Positions 53,101 to 60,283 of a stretch of 64,000 nt of DNA are shown here, piece after piece. Every line of letters starts with the position of its first letter. Position 1 is the stretch's first letter. Origin of the DNA: Clostridiales bacterium NK3B98 (GTDB lineage: Bacteria > Bacillota > Clostridia > Oscillospirales > Oscillospiraceae); contig ATWA01000008.1 of NCBI GenBank assembly GCA_000421005.1, positions 1 to 64,000 of the forward strand, read 5' to 3'. Made by a program: the position numbers and the translations under genes. The notes under the pieces were generated by a model. It searched no databases, was not told the origin of the DNA, and saw nothing but the letters and a program-made list of their open reading frames with translations.

Positions 53101-56009
53101 AGCTGATCTGCCGTGTCATTCTTCTCACCAGCCACAAAGCCCTGAGCCAGAATCGCCTGCTCCACGGCATCATCCAACTTCACCACCATCTCGGGCAGGC
53201 CGATGGTTGCGCCGTTGGCCATCTTTTCCAGCATCTCCTGTTCAAAGAAGATGTGCTTGTTTCTCAGGTTGGTGCCGCTGCCGAAGTAGGTCAGGTCGGT
53301 GACGGTGTAGGTGGTGCCGTTTTTATAGATCGTCGCGGGAATCGTGGGAATACCGCTGTAGTTTTTTTCAAAGCCCACAACCTTGACATTGGTGGAATTG
53401 TTGGCAACCGCCTGATAGACCAGACCCTGATGGTTGAAGCTGACCGGCGGGTCGGTCACAAGGATTTTGACCTCGCTGCCGTCCTTGAGGGTGATCGTCA
53501 GCTTCTCATCGGTATCAAAGGATTTCAAGCTGGTCAGAGTCCAGTCCTCTTTCAACGCATAGCTCTTCCATTGGGCGTCCAGCTCCTCCAGGGTCAACGG
53601 CATGGCATCCCCCTCGCCGGACTCCATCTCCGCCTCCAGCACACTGCGCTGGTCCTCAACCCGGGCTTTGAGCAGCGTTTTGGCAGCTTCCGTATTGATA
53701 TGCGACACCTTCAGCAGGCTTTGATCGGAGAACGTGACATCCTGAATCTGAGTCATATCTTTCAAGATCGCATTCAGTTTCTCGGTGTCCTCTGTGGCGT
53801 TCGCAGCCAATGCCGTCATCAGCTCGGAGAGCAGAATGGTTTCACCGCCGGGCAGCTGATAGGTATAGTCCCCCCAGTGGAAGTCCACGGTGTAGCCGCA
53901 CACCACATACACAGAGAAGCCGTCGGTGGCAAACTCCACGGTATCGCCGTTGACGGTGGAATCCATGACAGCCACCTGGTCCTCCCCTTCCCCGTGGAAG
54001 TGGACGACGTCAACGTTTTCATAATTATTCAACTTTTCATTCATCAGCTGAATACTCACCTTCACATCCTGGGTGGGCTGATATTCCTTGCCCGTATCAG
54101 GGTCACGAAGGGTGATGTCGAATGCCTTAGCAAGCTGGACATTTTCTACGCTGTTGCCCAGTTTTTCCGCAGACTTCTCCACATATTCGGAATAACCGTC
54201 GTCATTCTCTTTGATCTCAGAGACAACCAGCTCTGCGTCCTCGGGAATGCCGCTCTTGTTATCGTATGTGACAGTGATTAAATATTCACTTCCATCGGAG
54301 GCGGTGACCGTCTGCTGGATGGTCACTTCCACCACCATGTAGACGTTGGAATCGTTGGTTCCGTCAGCGTCGAAGGAGACGGTATTGCCCTCCACCTTCA
54401 CGTCGTCCACGACCTTCACGGTGCCGTCGTCCTGCACGTTCCAGACCTCAAGGGCGCTGTCCTCGGCAATGGCGTCGTTGGCGATGGTCACAGAGACGGG
54501 GTGATCCTCGTCGGGCTGGTATTCCTCCTTGTTATGGGCAAGGGAGATGTCATAGGCTGCAACTGCCGTCTTGTCCTCCTGGGCATCCGCAACCTCGCTA
54601 TACTGGTTGCTTACTTCCTTTACCTGGGCGGTGGTTCCCTTGGGCATCATGCCGTCCACGGTCACGTCGTTCTGCTCTAGCGTCTGGCTGCGGTAGCCGG
54701 TGTCCAGCAGCAGGGCAACGCCCTCCTCGTTGAGGAACTGAGCGGGCTTGCTGGTGCCGTTGTCGCCAAACAGCTTTTTGCTCGGCTCGCTGTCCTTCAG
54801 CTTGCAGCCGGTGAGGGTGGAGAGTTCATCCTGCTTCTGCTCCTCGGTGTTGGCGCTCACCCAGAGGGCCACATTGTGCTCTGCGTTCTTCTGCTCCTCC
54901 AGCTCAGGGTCTTCCTCCCACTGGGATTCCACCCGGACGGAGAATGCGTCCAGCACTTCCACGCCCTGCTCCTGCTCCTCCACCTGCTCGTTGTCCACAT
55001 AGCCGTTCATGGAGCGGGGGCCGCTGACGGTCAGCGCAACGCCGTCCACCGTCCAGCTCTCCATCTCGGTGGCAACGCCCATGAGGGCAAGCTCGCTCAG
55101 GCGGTCGGTGTAGGTGGTCAGCTTGGTGAGACGGGTGAACTTCTCGTCTTTTTTCAGGTTTTCAATGGTTTTCAGCTCGTCGTCGGTGAGAATATCGGAG
55201 TAGTTGTCTACCCACAGAGCGGCGCACTTGCCCTTCTCGTAGCGGGCAATCTCGATGCTGTCGGAACGGTTGACGTTGACAGCGTCGGTCTCAATGCGCA
55301 CCTCCACCTCAGACTTGGGCTGGATTTTCTTGCCGCCCGCAGTCAGGGTGACGTTCAGAATCCGCTTGAAGAAGACATAGTCCTCCTCAGCGATTTCCAG
55401 CGTCTCGGACAGCTCGTTCAGCTTGCTGTCCATCTCCTTCTGGGAGAGGAAATACTCGAAGTCGTAGGGGCGCTCCTTCTCCTCTTCTTCCGTCATCTTT
55501 TCGGGTTTGACAAGCGCTTCCTTGACGCTCAGAACTGCATTGTCGGGAATCCCAGCGCTCTTGTCATATGCCACGGTGACGGTATAGGTCTTGCCTGCAA
55601 CATCGGTGATAGAGGCAGTAAGCTCTTTCCGCTCTTCCTCTTCGATGCGCTCGGGCGTCTTCTGCTCAGTTGCTGTCTTTTTCTCTGCCTTCGCCTGATT
55701 GTTGGCAGACTTTGCGGGCTGGGCAGTCTTTGCAGTCTTCTCGGTCTGAGCAGACTTTTCCTCGGTTTGCTTCTGCTGGGATGCGGGAGCTTCCTGTTTC
55801 TCCTGCTTCTCAGATTCAGATGCTGTCGTTTGTTCGGATTCCTGAGCTGCCGCCTCTTCCGAGGATGCCGCTTCCTCATTGGTTGCAGGCTCAACCGTCA
55901 GCGTCTCCTTCTCCGCCTCCGCTTGCGCTGCAAACGCTTCCAGGGGAGACGCAGCAACAGACCACAGAATTGACAGCGCCATCAGCCCCGCCAGTATTCT
56001 TTTTTTCAT
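44118..56009 (-). CDS. Giant secreted VWA / Cna-B / Pmp-repeat surface protein (3963 residues)
   Basis: Very large exported protein. After a signal peptide (MKKRILAGLMALSIL...) comes a low-complexity Glu/Lys/Ala/Gln stretch (about 28-135). Repeated modules with the pattern TVAYDKSAGIPDNA / TVTYDNKSGIPEDA follow near 145 and 575. A VWA domain (about 1000-1200) has its metal site starting DQSGT at Asp1007. Cna-B/SpaA-like modules follow (for example VTVQKVWQDDGRTHY). A long beta-helix-like region of Pmp-type repeats rich in GGAI and FTNC spans about 2740-3670, and a SpaA-like domain ends the protein. There is no LPXTG motif, hydrophobic tail or wall-binding repeat. AAGGAG precedes the ATG. It begins 16 nt after the last of four pseudopilin genes, so it is probably made and exported with them. 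Confidence 0.85.
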   Translation of the reverse strand: MKKRILAGLMALSILWSVAASPLEAFAAQAEAEKETLTVEPATNEEAASSEEAAAQESEQTTASESEKQEKQEAPASQQKQTEEKSAQTEKTAKTAQPAKSANNQAKAEKKTATEQKTPERIEEEERKELTASITDVAGKTYTVTVAYDKSAGIPDNAVLSVKEALVKPEKMTEEEEKERPYDFEYFLSQKEMDSKLNELSETLEIAEEDYVFFKRILNVTLTAGGKKIQPKSEVEVRIETDAVNVNRSDSIEIARYEKGKCAALWVDNYSDILTDDELKTIENLKKDEKFTRLTKLTTYTDRLSELALMGVATEMESWTVDGVALTVSGPRSMNGYVDNEQVEEQEQGVEVLDAFSVRVESQWEEDPELEEQKNAEHNVALWVSANTEEQKQDELSTLTGCKLKDSEPSKKLFGDNGTSKPAQFLNEEGVALLLDTGYRSQTLEQNDVTVDGMMPKGTTAQVKEVSNQYSEVADAQEDKTAVAAYDISLAHNKEEYQPDEDHPVSVTIANDAIAEDSALEVWNVQDDGTVKVVDDVKVEGNTVSFDADGTNDSNVYMVVEVTIQQTVTASDGSEYLITVTYDNKSGIPEDAELVVSEIKENDDGYSEYVEKSAEKLGNSVENVQLAKAFDITLRDPDTGKEYQPTQDVKVSIQLMNEKLNNYENVDVVHFHGEGEDQVAVMDSTVNGDTVEFATDGFSVYVVCGYTVDFHWGDYTYQLPGGETILLSELMTALAANATEDTEKLNAILKDMTQIQDVTFSDQSLLKVSHINTEAAKTLLKARVEDQRSVLEAEMESGEGDAMPLTLEELDAQWKSYALKEDWTLTSLKSFDTDEKLTITLKDGSEVKILVTDPPVSFNHQGLVYQAVANNSTNVKVVGFEKNYSGIPTIPATIYKNGTTYTVTDLTYFGSGTNLRNKHIFFEQEMLEKMANGATIGLPEMVVKLDDAVEQAILAQGFVAGEKNDTADQLVWKKAVYHPETNSITYEIKYFQPMKQSQPLDFIFGIDQSGTMCTHDATVYNIRAPRVIWMMAMLQRTAYELVSQNGEYIYNPDDGEHKGYDNKVAFVPWGSSKITPVKDSDFLSNAEEIDTWFQSPAVYAHAAEGTNHGYACDALADAAALSMRNHRTPIVIYMSDFVSHAGSTQSQRNRLRLASFKTYSFVVFNNGHTEFSKGWTNSGAYEADDPALFMGIFKNIVLDAIGYYMKGNIAVTDTMPDAISNVTATQTDATGAAAQNPGTVSPESGKVTWQLGNQNPLLPSGTVHTETFTAQLDKNTIYSGAMPTNDKAKVTVNGKEVNSITPKADDPDNLHKGGDITFLLGRLDKKAQIDANSEGVPSKLTQGVQFTLTRVGENDTIKTTQAPDGLFTTDGNGSFVVPYKDASDKVIFGLRESFVLHEVGDSVTEYNDSDDHDEKLVAPDKDWIITVSNAGIITVAPQSGASQTPRATIADAVNPNPPRVVLWNQIVVPATLIPVTVQKVWQDDGRTHYPVPFTIYGVPQGMPYEERPLTAYKQMDTSSQQVKYITGNQSELTWTMTVYVPDKEDENGTEYQYFNYDVISGLNGYNYHYADENKVPTEKLEEYDELDGAKDGVITHNQQYSYVIREHEMAYEDGYYSPTYTNNANPGNTYNHVDNAVDPFSLIAYDNGTGQTTVTAQTAANGSGTIDNVNVAANFQFHIAMGHFEYKDTELSQADLNTYFAFNNHKKLDDITRVRNFFTKIGEVTVEFSKVDGGVTKNYTLKFKPDVGHYFIEDNDIAAPAAHDAYTFRGIALPSDWADNYTSVRRDSNTRTWFRALNGITYNKITMTSNVDSSKKIIVYSNKPSDTKNKLYWNWTKYDQLGDRPELEVMVSGERWHRITSSNTSQSLVRQEYTISGSNPAPLTDTSFNHNNIQIGKQPVLGISNEWKPNKLEAVKIIKNWESTDPDPAKLQAAIEAQKVTDPKDPDYGKYRMEFSLNGTTEKGGTKTVPIFESENAAWSTGKTTGALTETDSTKTRWEGTVYVPKYDVLNTYSRIVKPDYTEEETVQAYQYENASFVEGTLAVQKDDDGEKRGEWNDPSDSTEFEWKTETPETGYGDEPDPEPEGGWKSPRFLRMQTLDTNLDVLDITLEYQYLGPEGKIVREKLVLERNTDTWMGFNNLNVNAVRFNGPQPIGPDRKYQNITLEPTDTNKFISVTLKVKNYFPSFVYSVTYNTEQLKDTFSVFDLMTGTPQALFSYQGINLRRYTWHGDLPDEGGSGTGGTTTPPEVIKTPTFTVTNTFTPYKEVQLRSVFSDRSRDIESTKAIKKVSYIIRQGDTIVRETTPVAVNVSEGGVATGVHTIYLPEGEYSITQRYYLNDETSGYELDGEQDAYTTIWSETNQGENGDIRYNLKIDSDRVINFVNDRKELPIRVQMVWDPALESTEDPLQESGKTLSYGISYNSANSDEPTEFHQGDYSKTVNGGTTEEKTDAAFELEYARQVNDHNAHIPTYSVREGKTDCTLNRKNMEEALPEYALEVTSQEQDGKLVFTINASIHRFDIRISKAWIEVEDGFSYPASLTFTLKRDDDKPIYGTNDRVKTVIVSNKGAPNAWTAGEAIFNDIPILRSAGADATAKYVLTESDSGKTYYTTYVDLTKPTENKFEQNTKADEEYASFKLNDGGIFIEVQNATKPYICKIVETFEDSDDVVEHPFRTLNKAVAWARNPDNVTMDANNPVKIQMLVDYTIPFDDKVELNQSGDNIIITTAATSGGTYNFTPTFTAEQGRLDDDGNRAILKRGDSSDNNASLFTVSHASAALSTEDIIFDGGAVYTKNANGSYNVAGITANTPGGIVLGTKGAVTIKGGTTMRNSNVGTGSNWGGAAYSPNAADGATITIDSAAGKTIEFLNCTAGNGGAIKSYLKPLTVTNNGTLNFVNCKAKYGGALFTEYNGANISITNTGTMLFDDCDATSGVGGAIGAYKSTSNVTITNTSGSISFKDCSTSSNGGAIYADGAVSISGDGASSFTNCVGANGGGIYGKSTVSVTNGSFTGCSAGTDGGGIYSAGAATLTKVTFGKANTADSGCYAKLKGGSIFIDSGAATLTECNFYYSKVGAADNLDTRGGGVAYNGSNELRILGCVFDHCVNESTADYVAKGNGGAVYVQDKATKLTIDKSGTRRSSFTNCSARRFGGAVHWETNGGTVEINNADFANCHTKIKGGGAVFADSTATTISNCSFSGCYSDSTDATYGGGGAVYTNADNATVASTIAISDTTFSDCTVKKYGGAIQFNSTGTTATLTNVSIDGKKDRTTTDANAELGGAIYSKGNLTIKQTGTGKSEIKNCSASDANGGAINVNSGSVSFEGDVVVYDNLSTKSDQQVQANVVLDQNNDTTINTTDIGLGADAHIGVFVTGNNAAPYTTHGQYEQDFGTHGTSTANFNAFTNDRNGLYGEASGTNRIRWQSYLLKLTDDSGELLFYKDDSDQYHPAIFNTLKEGFAAAAGTLYIAGAVKYVEVEEPVKVCLLKNYTQPGTDTGSTDNTSVANTASRDVTFTTAGTEASTSTATVGGQPYVLIFNPGSATDKDTATITRGYTGDSMFTHNSNSGNTLTIANLVLDGGNVATDDESTRNGGIVNVAKGTLSMETDAVLQNSRADKGGAVYVTKGATMTMSTGTINGNTATEAGAGIYVEQGGVLKLSGNPNFGGSDLKGGNGTDKDEIQGTRGNFLTTPLSNKKNGGKNYSKTRQDIYLAEVGTESTADITKYTPASLVITDDITSGDGTIWVWAANQYRYKQLMPFAKLDTGVKFAEKPATGNLEAGTFDAAHLKAFRNAQDDETTENGTDTYLFGTIEGEVEKGNIIYWTGNAGYRKVILRKVDGSDYTSLKGAKFNVYKGSGSSPYIWKDRNDTTNTDELKDKESLASGVFWVGTLPYGVYYLEETKAPDSITIMKSDGTTETRSYTAKWFFMVVGDDTVPESRNGVYMSGGYPSRDDAKQGYNEWNDPTP

Positions 56010-56025
56010 TTCATCGTCTCCTTAC

Positions 56026-58356
56026 TTACTTGTTGATGACGAAGGTTTCCATCATGGGCCAGTCGCCGTAGTGGGTTCCGATTCCGGTCACGTCCAAAAG
56101 GGGATAACGTTCGTTGTAGCGATTTTCGAGGAATGGTTTATCGTACACGATTGCCAAACTCTGTTCTCCTGCGACGGGATAGAACTTGTTTAGAGAATTC
56201 AGATCTTTATCAATGCGGCCGATGTCTTCGCCGGTTTCCTTGCCCGGTACTGCGGCAAGTCCTTCGTTTTTGCTGCCATCGTAGTTGACCGCTTCGTAGT
56301 AGTAGTTCAGGTCATTCCCTGTGCCAAGCACAGCTGTGTCAGACAGTGCGCCTGCAAAGCTGCCAGCCTTGCGCTCTGCGTCGGCCTTTACAAGTCCGGT
56401 GGCGTAGTTGCCACTCACAGAGGTTCTGCCCTGAATGTCGCCGACCAGTCCGCCAGCCTTTGCGGTGCCGTATACAGAGGTGGTGGAGTAGCTGTATCCC
56501 ACACTGCCGCCGTTCACCGTGCCTATCAGACCGCCGGCTGTAACGCCCTTCACATTCCAATGCGCCTCGCCGGTGTCCTGTGCCAGATACTTGCCGTCCT
56601 TGGTATGACCGCCGGAGTAGCTGTTGGACACGATAGTATTAGTGGCTGTTCCAATCAGACCGCCTGCTGTATCAGCATCACCAGTACCAGTAGATTCTAC
56701 ATATACCGCTGCACCGCAGAAAGAAATAACGCTCGGTATTACATTTTCCTCTGTCTCTCCCGTTTTCACCTCTCTCATCATGACGCCAACCAGTCCTCCT
56801 GCTGCGCCGCTGCCCTTGATTGCCAGCTTATCTTCGTTCTCGCCGACATTATTGTACACAGTTACCCAGCTCAGCGAACAATTCTTCAGTGTTCCAAACA
56901 CACCAGCAGGACCATTTGTCACATCCGTCTTGATGTTTGCAATGGTATGGCTGGCCTTCGCTCCAGCCTCTTCGTCATTGTATATCATGTTTTCCATGTC
57001 CACCGGCATGAAGCAGTTCGTGGGAGGCTCTTTTGCCTTCTGAGAAGAAGCAGCGTAGGTGCAAATCCGAACGCCCTTTTTCTGCTCCGTTCCATAATTG
57101 ACCGGTTGTTCCTCCGTACCATATACGGCATCATAGTCTCCGGAGTTTCTCGCTGGAACGCCTAGAATGGCAGCCATGAACTGATTCCAGTCCAGCTCGG
57201 CGGTCTGCATTGCATGTTGCAGCGATCCCAGCGCTGCCTTGTCCAGAGCAGAAACTGCGGTATTCAGATTCTCCAAGTGGCGAATGTTGGAGATCACCGC
57301 TGTGGGTTTGCCTTTGATCTCCTTTAAGTCCGCAAACAGGCTGTTGGTCTTCACTGCGCTGCTTTCCGCCACATTGGTCAGCACGCTGTTGTTGTTCAAC
57401 TCTGCCTGAACGATAATGTTCTCTCCGGGGATCAGCGCGTCGGTCTGGCACACATCTGCAAAATGGAGCCTCGGCGAGGTCACGTCATCCAGAACAATCT
57501 CAAACGTGTTCGTGTCAACTGACTTTACACCGTCTGTGTCATCTGTCTTTCCACCGTTTGTGATCAGATGGAAGACTTTGCAGTTTTTGCTCTGCTCTCC
57601 TTTGACTGTCAGGGTTAGATTGATCATTGCATCAGGGGGGATCGGATCGTCTTTAGCAACGCTGGCCAGAGGAGCATGTTTGTAGCTCACCCGCACCAGC
57701 AGGCGCTCCGCATTGATGACCTCCACGGTGGGGGTCTGAAGCTTGGTGCCTCTCTCCAGGTCCAGCGCCGCCTCGCCGCCGTACCAGCCGATGGCTGCGC
57801 CACCCAGGCAGTTGCGGCGGGCGCTCCGGTTGTCCACGGTGACGGTGTTGTCCTCGGTGGGGGTGTCGTCCAGCTTCTTCAGAGCAGAATATTCTCCTGC
57901 ACTGAATGTATGGGAAAACCGTCCGGTTTTGCTGGCGTAGAACACATCCAGAATCTTCGCCTGAGAGGGCGAATAGCGGATCACATAGCTGCCGTTTAAA
58001 CGCACCGTGTCGTCGATGGATGCCACCGGGAGCATATAGTTCAGCACCTTGTCGCCGTTACCGGGGTAGCTGTCAACAGTGTCGCCTACCACAAAGTAGC
58101 GAACATCACTGCCATCCTTTTTGCCCAATGCCTCTTCCGTTTCGGGCAGTCTGGCAGTCAATTTCTGGCTGTCCGCCATGGTGAGATGGTTCTGGGCCGC
58201 CACGAAAATCTCTTTGGCAATGGCGTCCATCTCCACCTGATGGAGGGAGCGCATATAACCTGCGATTGGAATACTGGCAAACGCCATGAGGACTGCAATG
58301 ATGCCAATGGTAATCAGCATCTCCGCCATGGTGAAGCCGCGTTTTGTTCGTTTCAT
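56026..58356 (-). CDS. Modular prepilin-like protein with GLUG-type repeats
   Basis: Protein of 776 residues with a perfect class III prepilin start: KRG then FTMAEMLITIGIIAVL, cleavage after Gly and Glu at +5. An N-terminal pilin helix and small pilin domain are followed by a long exported region. That region contains at least three GLUG-like repeats (TAGGLIGTATN, TAGGLIGTVNGG, KAGGLVGDIQG; about residues 560-690). A pilin carrying a large adhesive module is known as a modular pilin in other Gram-positive type IV pili. AGAGGTGA lies before the ATG at 58356; the frame is open back to 58443. Confidence 0.85.
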   Translation of the reverse strand: MKRTKRGFTMAEMLITIGIIAVLMAFASIPIAGYMRSLHQVEMDAIAKEIFVAAQNHLTMADSQKLTARLPETEEALGKKDGSDVRYFVVGDTVDSYPGNGDKVLNYMLPVASIDDTVRLNGSYVIRYSPSQAKILDVFYASKTGRFSHTFSAGEYSALKKLDDTPTEDNTVTVDNRSARRNCLGGAAIGWYGGEAALDLERGTKLQTPTVEVINAERLLVRVSYKHAPLASVAKDDPIPPDAMINLTLTVKGEQSKNCKVFHLITNGGKTDDTDGVKSVDTNTFEIVLDDVTSPRLHFADVCQTDALIPGENIIVQAELNNNSVLTNVAESSAVKTNSLFADLKEIKGKPTAVISNIRHLENLNTAVSALDKAALGSLQHAMQTAELDWNQFMAAILGVPARNSGDYDAVYGTEEQPVNYGTEQKKGVRICTYAASSQKAKEPPTNCFMPVDMENMIYNDEEAGAKASHTIANIKTDVTNGPAGVFGTLKNCSLSWVTVYNNVGENEDKLAIKGSGAAGGLVGVMMREVKTGETEENVIPSVISFCGAAVYVESTGTGDADTAGGLIGTATNTIVSNSYSGGHTKDGKYLAQDTGEAHWNVKGVTAGGLIGTVNGGSVGYSYSTTSVYGTAKAGGLVGDIQGRTSVSGNYATGLVKADAERKAGSFAGALSDTAVLGTGNDLNYYYEAVNYDGSKNEGLAAVPGKETGEDIGRIDKDLNSLNKFYPVAGEQSLAIVYDKPFLENRYNERYPLLDVTGIGTHYGDWPMMETFVINK

Positions 58357-58390
58357 CCGATTCACCTCTGATTCTCTCTCTCCGCCCTTA

Positions 58391-58507
58391 CGGAGCGATG
58401 TTCCTGATCTGATAGCTATCCAGCTTTGCCAGCTCCTACCCATCCTCCATCACCTTCAGATTCGTAGGAGCGATGTTCCTGATCCGGTATTCATCCAACC
58501 GCGCCAG
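58391..58507. repeat. In-frame tandem duplication at the 3' end of a pilin gene
   Basis: Two 42-nt copies 75 bp apart (58466-58507 and 58391-58432, read on the minus strand) encode LARLDEYRIRNIAP and LAKLDSYQIRNIAP, 11 of 14 residues identical. The first copy lies inside the pilin. The second follows its TAG stop in the same frame and ends at a TAA (58388-58390). Confidence 0.8.
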
Positions 58508-59005
58508 CGGAGCAGCCTGCCCCTCCTTTACCACCCTTAGATTGGTAAAGACAAAACAGTGCTTTGACGCATCGTATGTAAAACTATCAAACTTTGTACT
58601 CAGTCCCTTGGTGGCGGCTTTATCAGACACCAGCTGCAGGGAAAGGCTTGCTGGGTCTACACCCGCGGGAAGCTGCTTATAGTGCAGCATAATGCCTGTG
58701 CCGCCGTTTGAAATTATGGCTTTGATGCCGTTCTCTGCGCTGGTATAGGAGGTGACGACGCCATCATCCTTTGTTACGGTTACGTTCGTTGCCACGGACA
58801 GCTCCGTGCGCAGTGCAGTTGCCGTGGTGGAGAGCAATATGCGGGCGTTGGCCGCATCCACCACCTTATCCATGGCATCCTTGGCCAGGGGGATGCCCGA
58901 TGCCACAATCCCGGTGACCATCAGCATCACCAGCATGGAAATCATCAACTCTGCCAGCGTGAAGCCATTTTGATTGGCGAGCTTGTTCCAAATTTTCTCT
59001 CTCAT
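58436..59005 (-). CDS. Prepilin-like protein (PilW/GspJ-like position)
   Basis: Minor pilin candidate of 189 residues. Leader MREKIWNKLANQNG is followed by FTLAELMISMLVMLMVTGIV, with cleavage after Gly and Glu at +5. The exported part has strands typical of pseudopilins. GGAGGGGTGA lies before the ATG at 59005. The frame ends at TAG; beyond it the same frame continues for 15 codons that repeat the C-terminal sequence before a TAA. It lies 4 nt after the preceding pilin gene. Confidence 0.85.
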   Translation of the reverse strand: MREKIWNKLANQNGFTLAELMISMLVMLMVTGIVASGIPLAKDAMDKVVDAANARILLSTTATALRTELSVATNVTVTKDDGVVTSYTSAENGIKAIISNGGTGIMLHYKQLPAGVDPASLSLQLVSDKAATKGLSTKFDSFTYDASKHCFVFTNLRVVKEGQAAPLARLDEYRIRNIAPTNLKVMEDG

Positions 59006-59009
59006 GGCG

Positions 59010-59420
59010 TCACCCCTCCGGTGCAGGCTCCACAGGCTTCTTAGCGTAAGCCACAATGTACTCACTTCCCTGCTGATGGATGTAGCCGATTACATCCATC
59101 GATGTTCCCTCGTCATTAATGTCTGCCTCTACAGTTCCGGCAGCATTTTTTATTCCCCGCCTCAGTTCCATTTTCATATTATTAAAGTCAATTTCATCGA
59201 AGCCATTGGGCACGTCCGTTCCCTTTTGGGGATGTGAGTCCAGATAACCGTTCTTTGCATAATATTCGTCCATCACTTCGCCGCTATGCCGGATCATCTG
59301 CTGTGAGGAGACGATAGCACCCGCCAGCATGGTAATTGCCAGCGCACCCACCAGCAAGGCCACAAGCACCTCTGTCAGAGACTCGCCTCGCTGGCTGCTC
59401 AGTTTTTTCAAGCCGTTCAT
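59010..59420 (-). CDS. Prepilin-like protein (PilV/GspI-like)
   Basis: Small minor pilin candidate of 136 residues with leader MNGLKKLSSQRG followed by ESLTEVLVALLVGALAITML; cleavage after Gly leaves Glu at +5. The first mature residue is Glu rather than Phe. The start at 59420 follows GGAGG at a good distance, and an ATG at 59435 has no ribosome binding site. It is the second gene of the tip operon. Confidence 0.82.
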   Translation of the reverse strand: MNGLKKLSSQRGESLTEVLVALLVGALAITMLAGAIVSSQQMIRHSGEVMDEYYAKNGYLDSHPQKGTDVPNGFDEIDFNNMKMELRRGIKNAAGTVEADINDEGTSMDVIGYIHQQGSEYIVAYAKKPVEPAPEG

Positions 59421-59439
59421 ATCCTTCGCCTCCATCCCG

Positions 59440-60105
59440 TCAACGGCCCAGCTCAGGCACCGACCATGTCACTTCATAGACGGTTTGTTCCTCATTTTTC
59501 CCATCGACGCTGACCAGGCTCTCCTTCTTCAAAACATCAGCGGTACAGGTCAGCTTGATTTTGTAAGCATCTTCGTTGGAATTTGCAACCACATTTGACA
59601 CCGTCAGCACCATAGAACGCTCGGCCAAGGTGCGCCACGTTACATCCATCTCCACCTTTAGCTGATCCTGATAAGGAAGCTGCTCCTGATAAGGATCATC
59701 GCTTTGGGGCCTTTTGGGCTGAAGAACAAACACGGAATCCGCCAAGGCTGCATCCTTCACATGCGCAAGCACATCCGTAAGCTGAACTGTCTGACTGGAG
59801 AGGAAGTCAAGGTGGTCTGTGTGTGTCTCCACCGGAGATTTTCGTTCCATTTTTCCAGCGTCGTTTTTTCGGTATGTCACTTCCACTTTTTTCCCGTTGA
59901 TCTGCTCTGTCATCAGGGATGCCGCAGAGGAGACGGCATAATACCGCTTATCCATCTCAACCATCTGGCTGAGGCGTCCGGCAGACGCAGTGGCGGCAGT
60001 AATCAGCACAGAGGAAACCACCATACAAACCAAAAACAGCAGAAGCGCCATGATAAGGGAAGCTCCCCGCTCAGATTGCAGTTTATTTCTGATCTTTTTA
60101 CTCAT
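59440..60105 (-). CDS. Prepilin-like protein lacking Glu5 (PilX/GspK-like)
   Basis: Protein of 221 residues with leader MSKKIRNKLQSERG and helix ASLIMALLLFLVCMVVSSVL. Glu at +5 is absent, as in GspK-type pseudopilins that cap the filament tip. The exported part contains a charged helical region and beta strands. AAGGAGGGTG precedes the ATG. It is the first gene of the operon and has its own promoter. Confidence 0.8.
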   Translation of the reverse strand: MSKKIRNKLQSERGASLIMALLLFLVCMVVSSVLITAATASAGRLSQMVEMDKRYYAVSSAASLMTEQINGKKVEVTYRKNDAGKMERKSPVETHTDHLDFLSSQTVQLTDVLAHVKDAALADSVFVLQPKRPQSDDPYQEQLPYQDQLKVEMDVTWRTLAERSMVLTVSNVVANSNEDAYKIKLTCTADVLKKESLVSVDGKNEEQTVYEVTWSVPELGR

Positions 60106-60159
60106 CGCGCACCCTCCTTTCCATCTATCAACATAGTACCTTCACATTAATTCATTGTC

Positions 60160-60188
60160 ATTATAGCAGGTCTTCCCATTGTATTCAA
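60160..60188 (-). promoter_or_regulatory. Promoter of the pseudopilin/giant-protein operon
   Basis: On the minus strand, TTGAAT (60183-60188) and a perfect TATAAT (60160-60165) are 17 bp apart. A 16-bp perfect palindrome CTTTTTGCGCAAAAAG (60223-60238) lies about 35 bp upstream of the -35 box and could be an operator. Confidence 0.75.
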
Positions 60189-60283
60189 GTGATTTTAGAT
60201 CATGTGTCAGATTTTCCTCCGGCTTTTTGCGCAAAAAGGAGATTTGAAAAGCGTAACCACTCAACAATCTCCCGCCTCCACGC

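Noticed and set aside
50895-54281. Long plus-strand open frame opposite the giant surface protein
   Set aside because: It is antisense to a well-supported gene with a signal peptide and VWA domain; the composition is typical of shadow frames.
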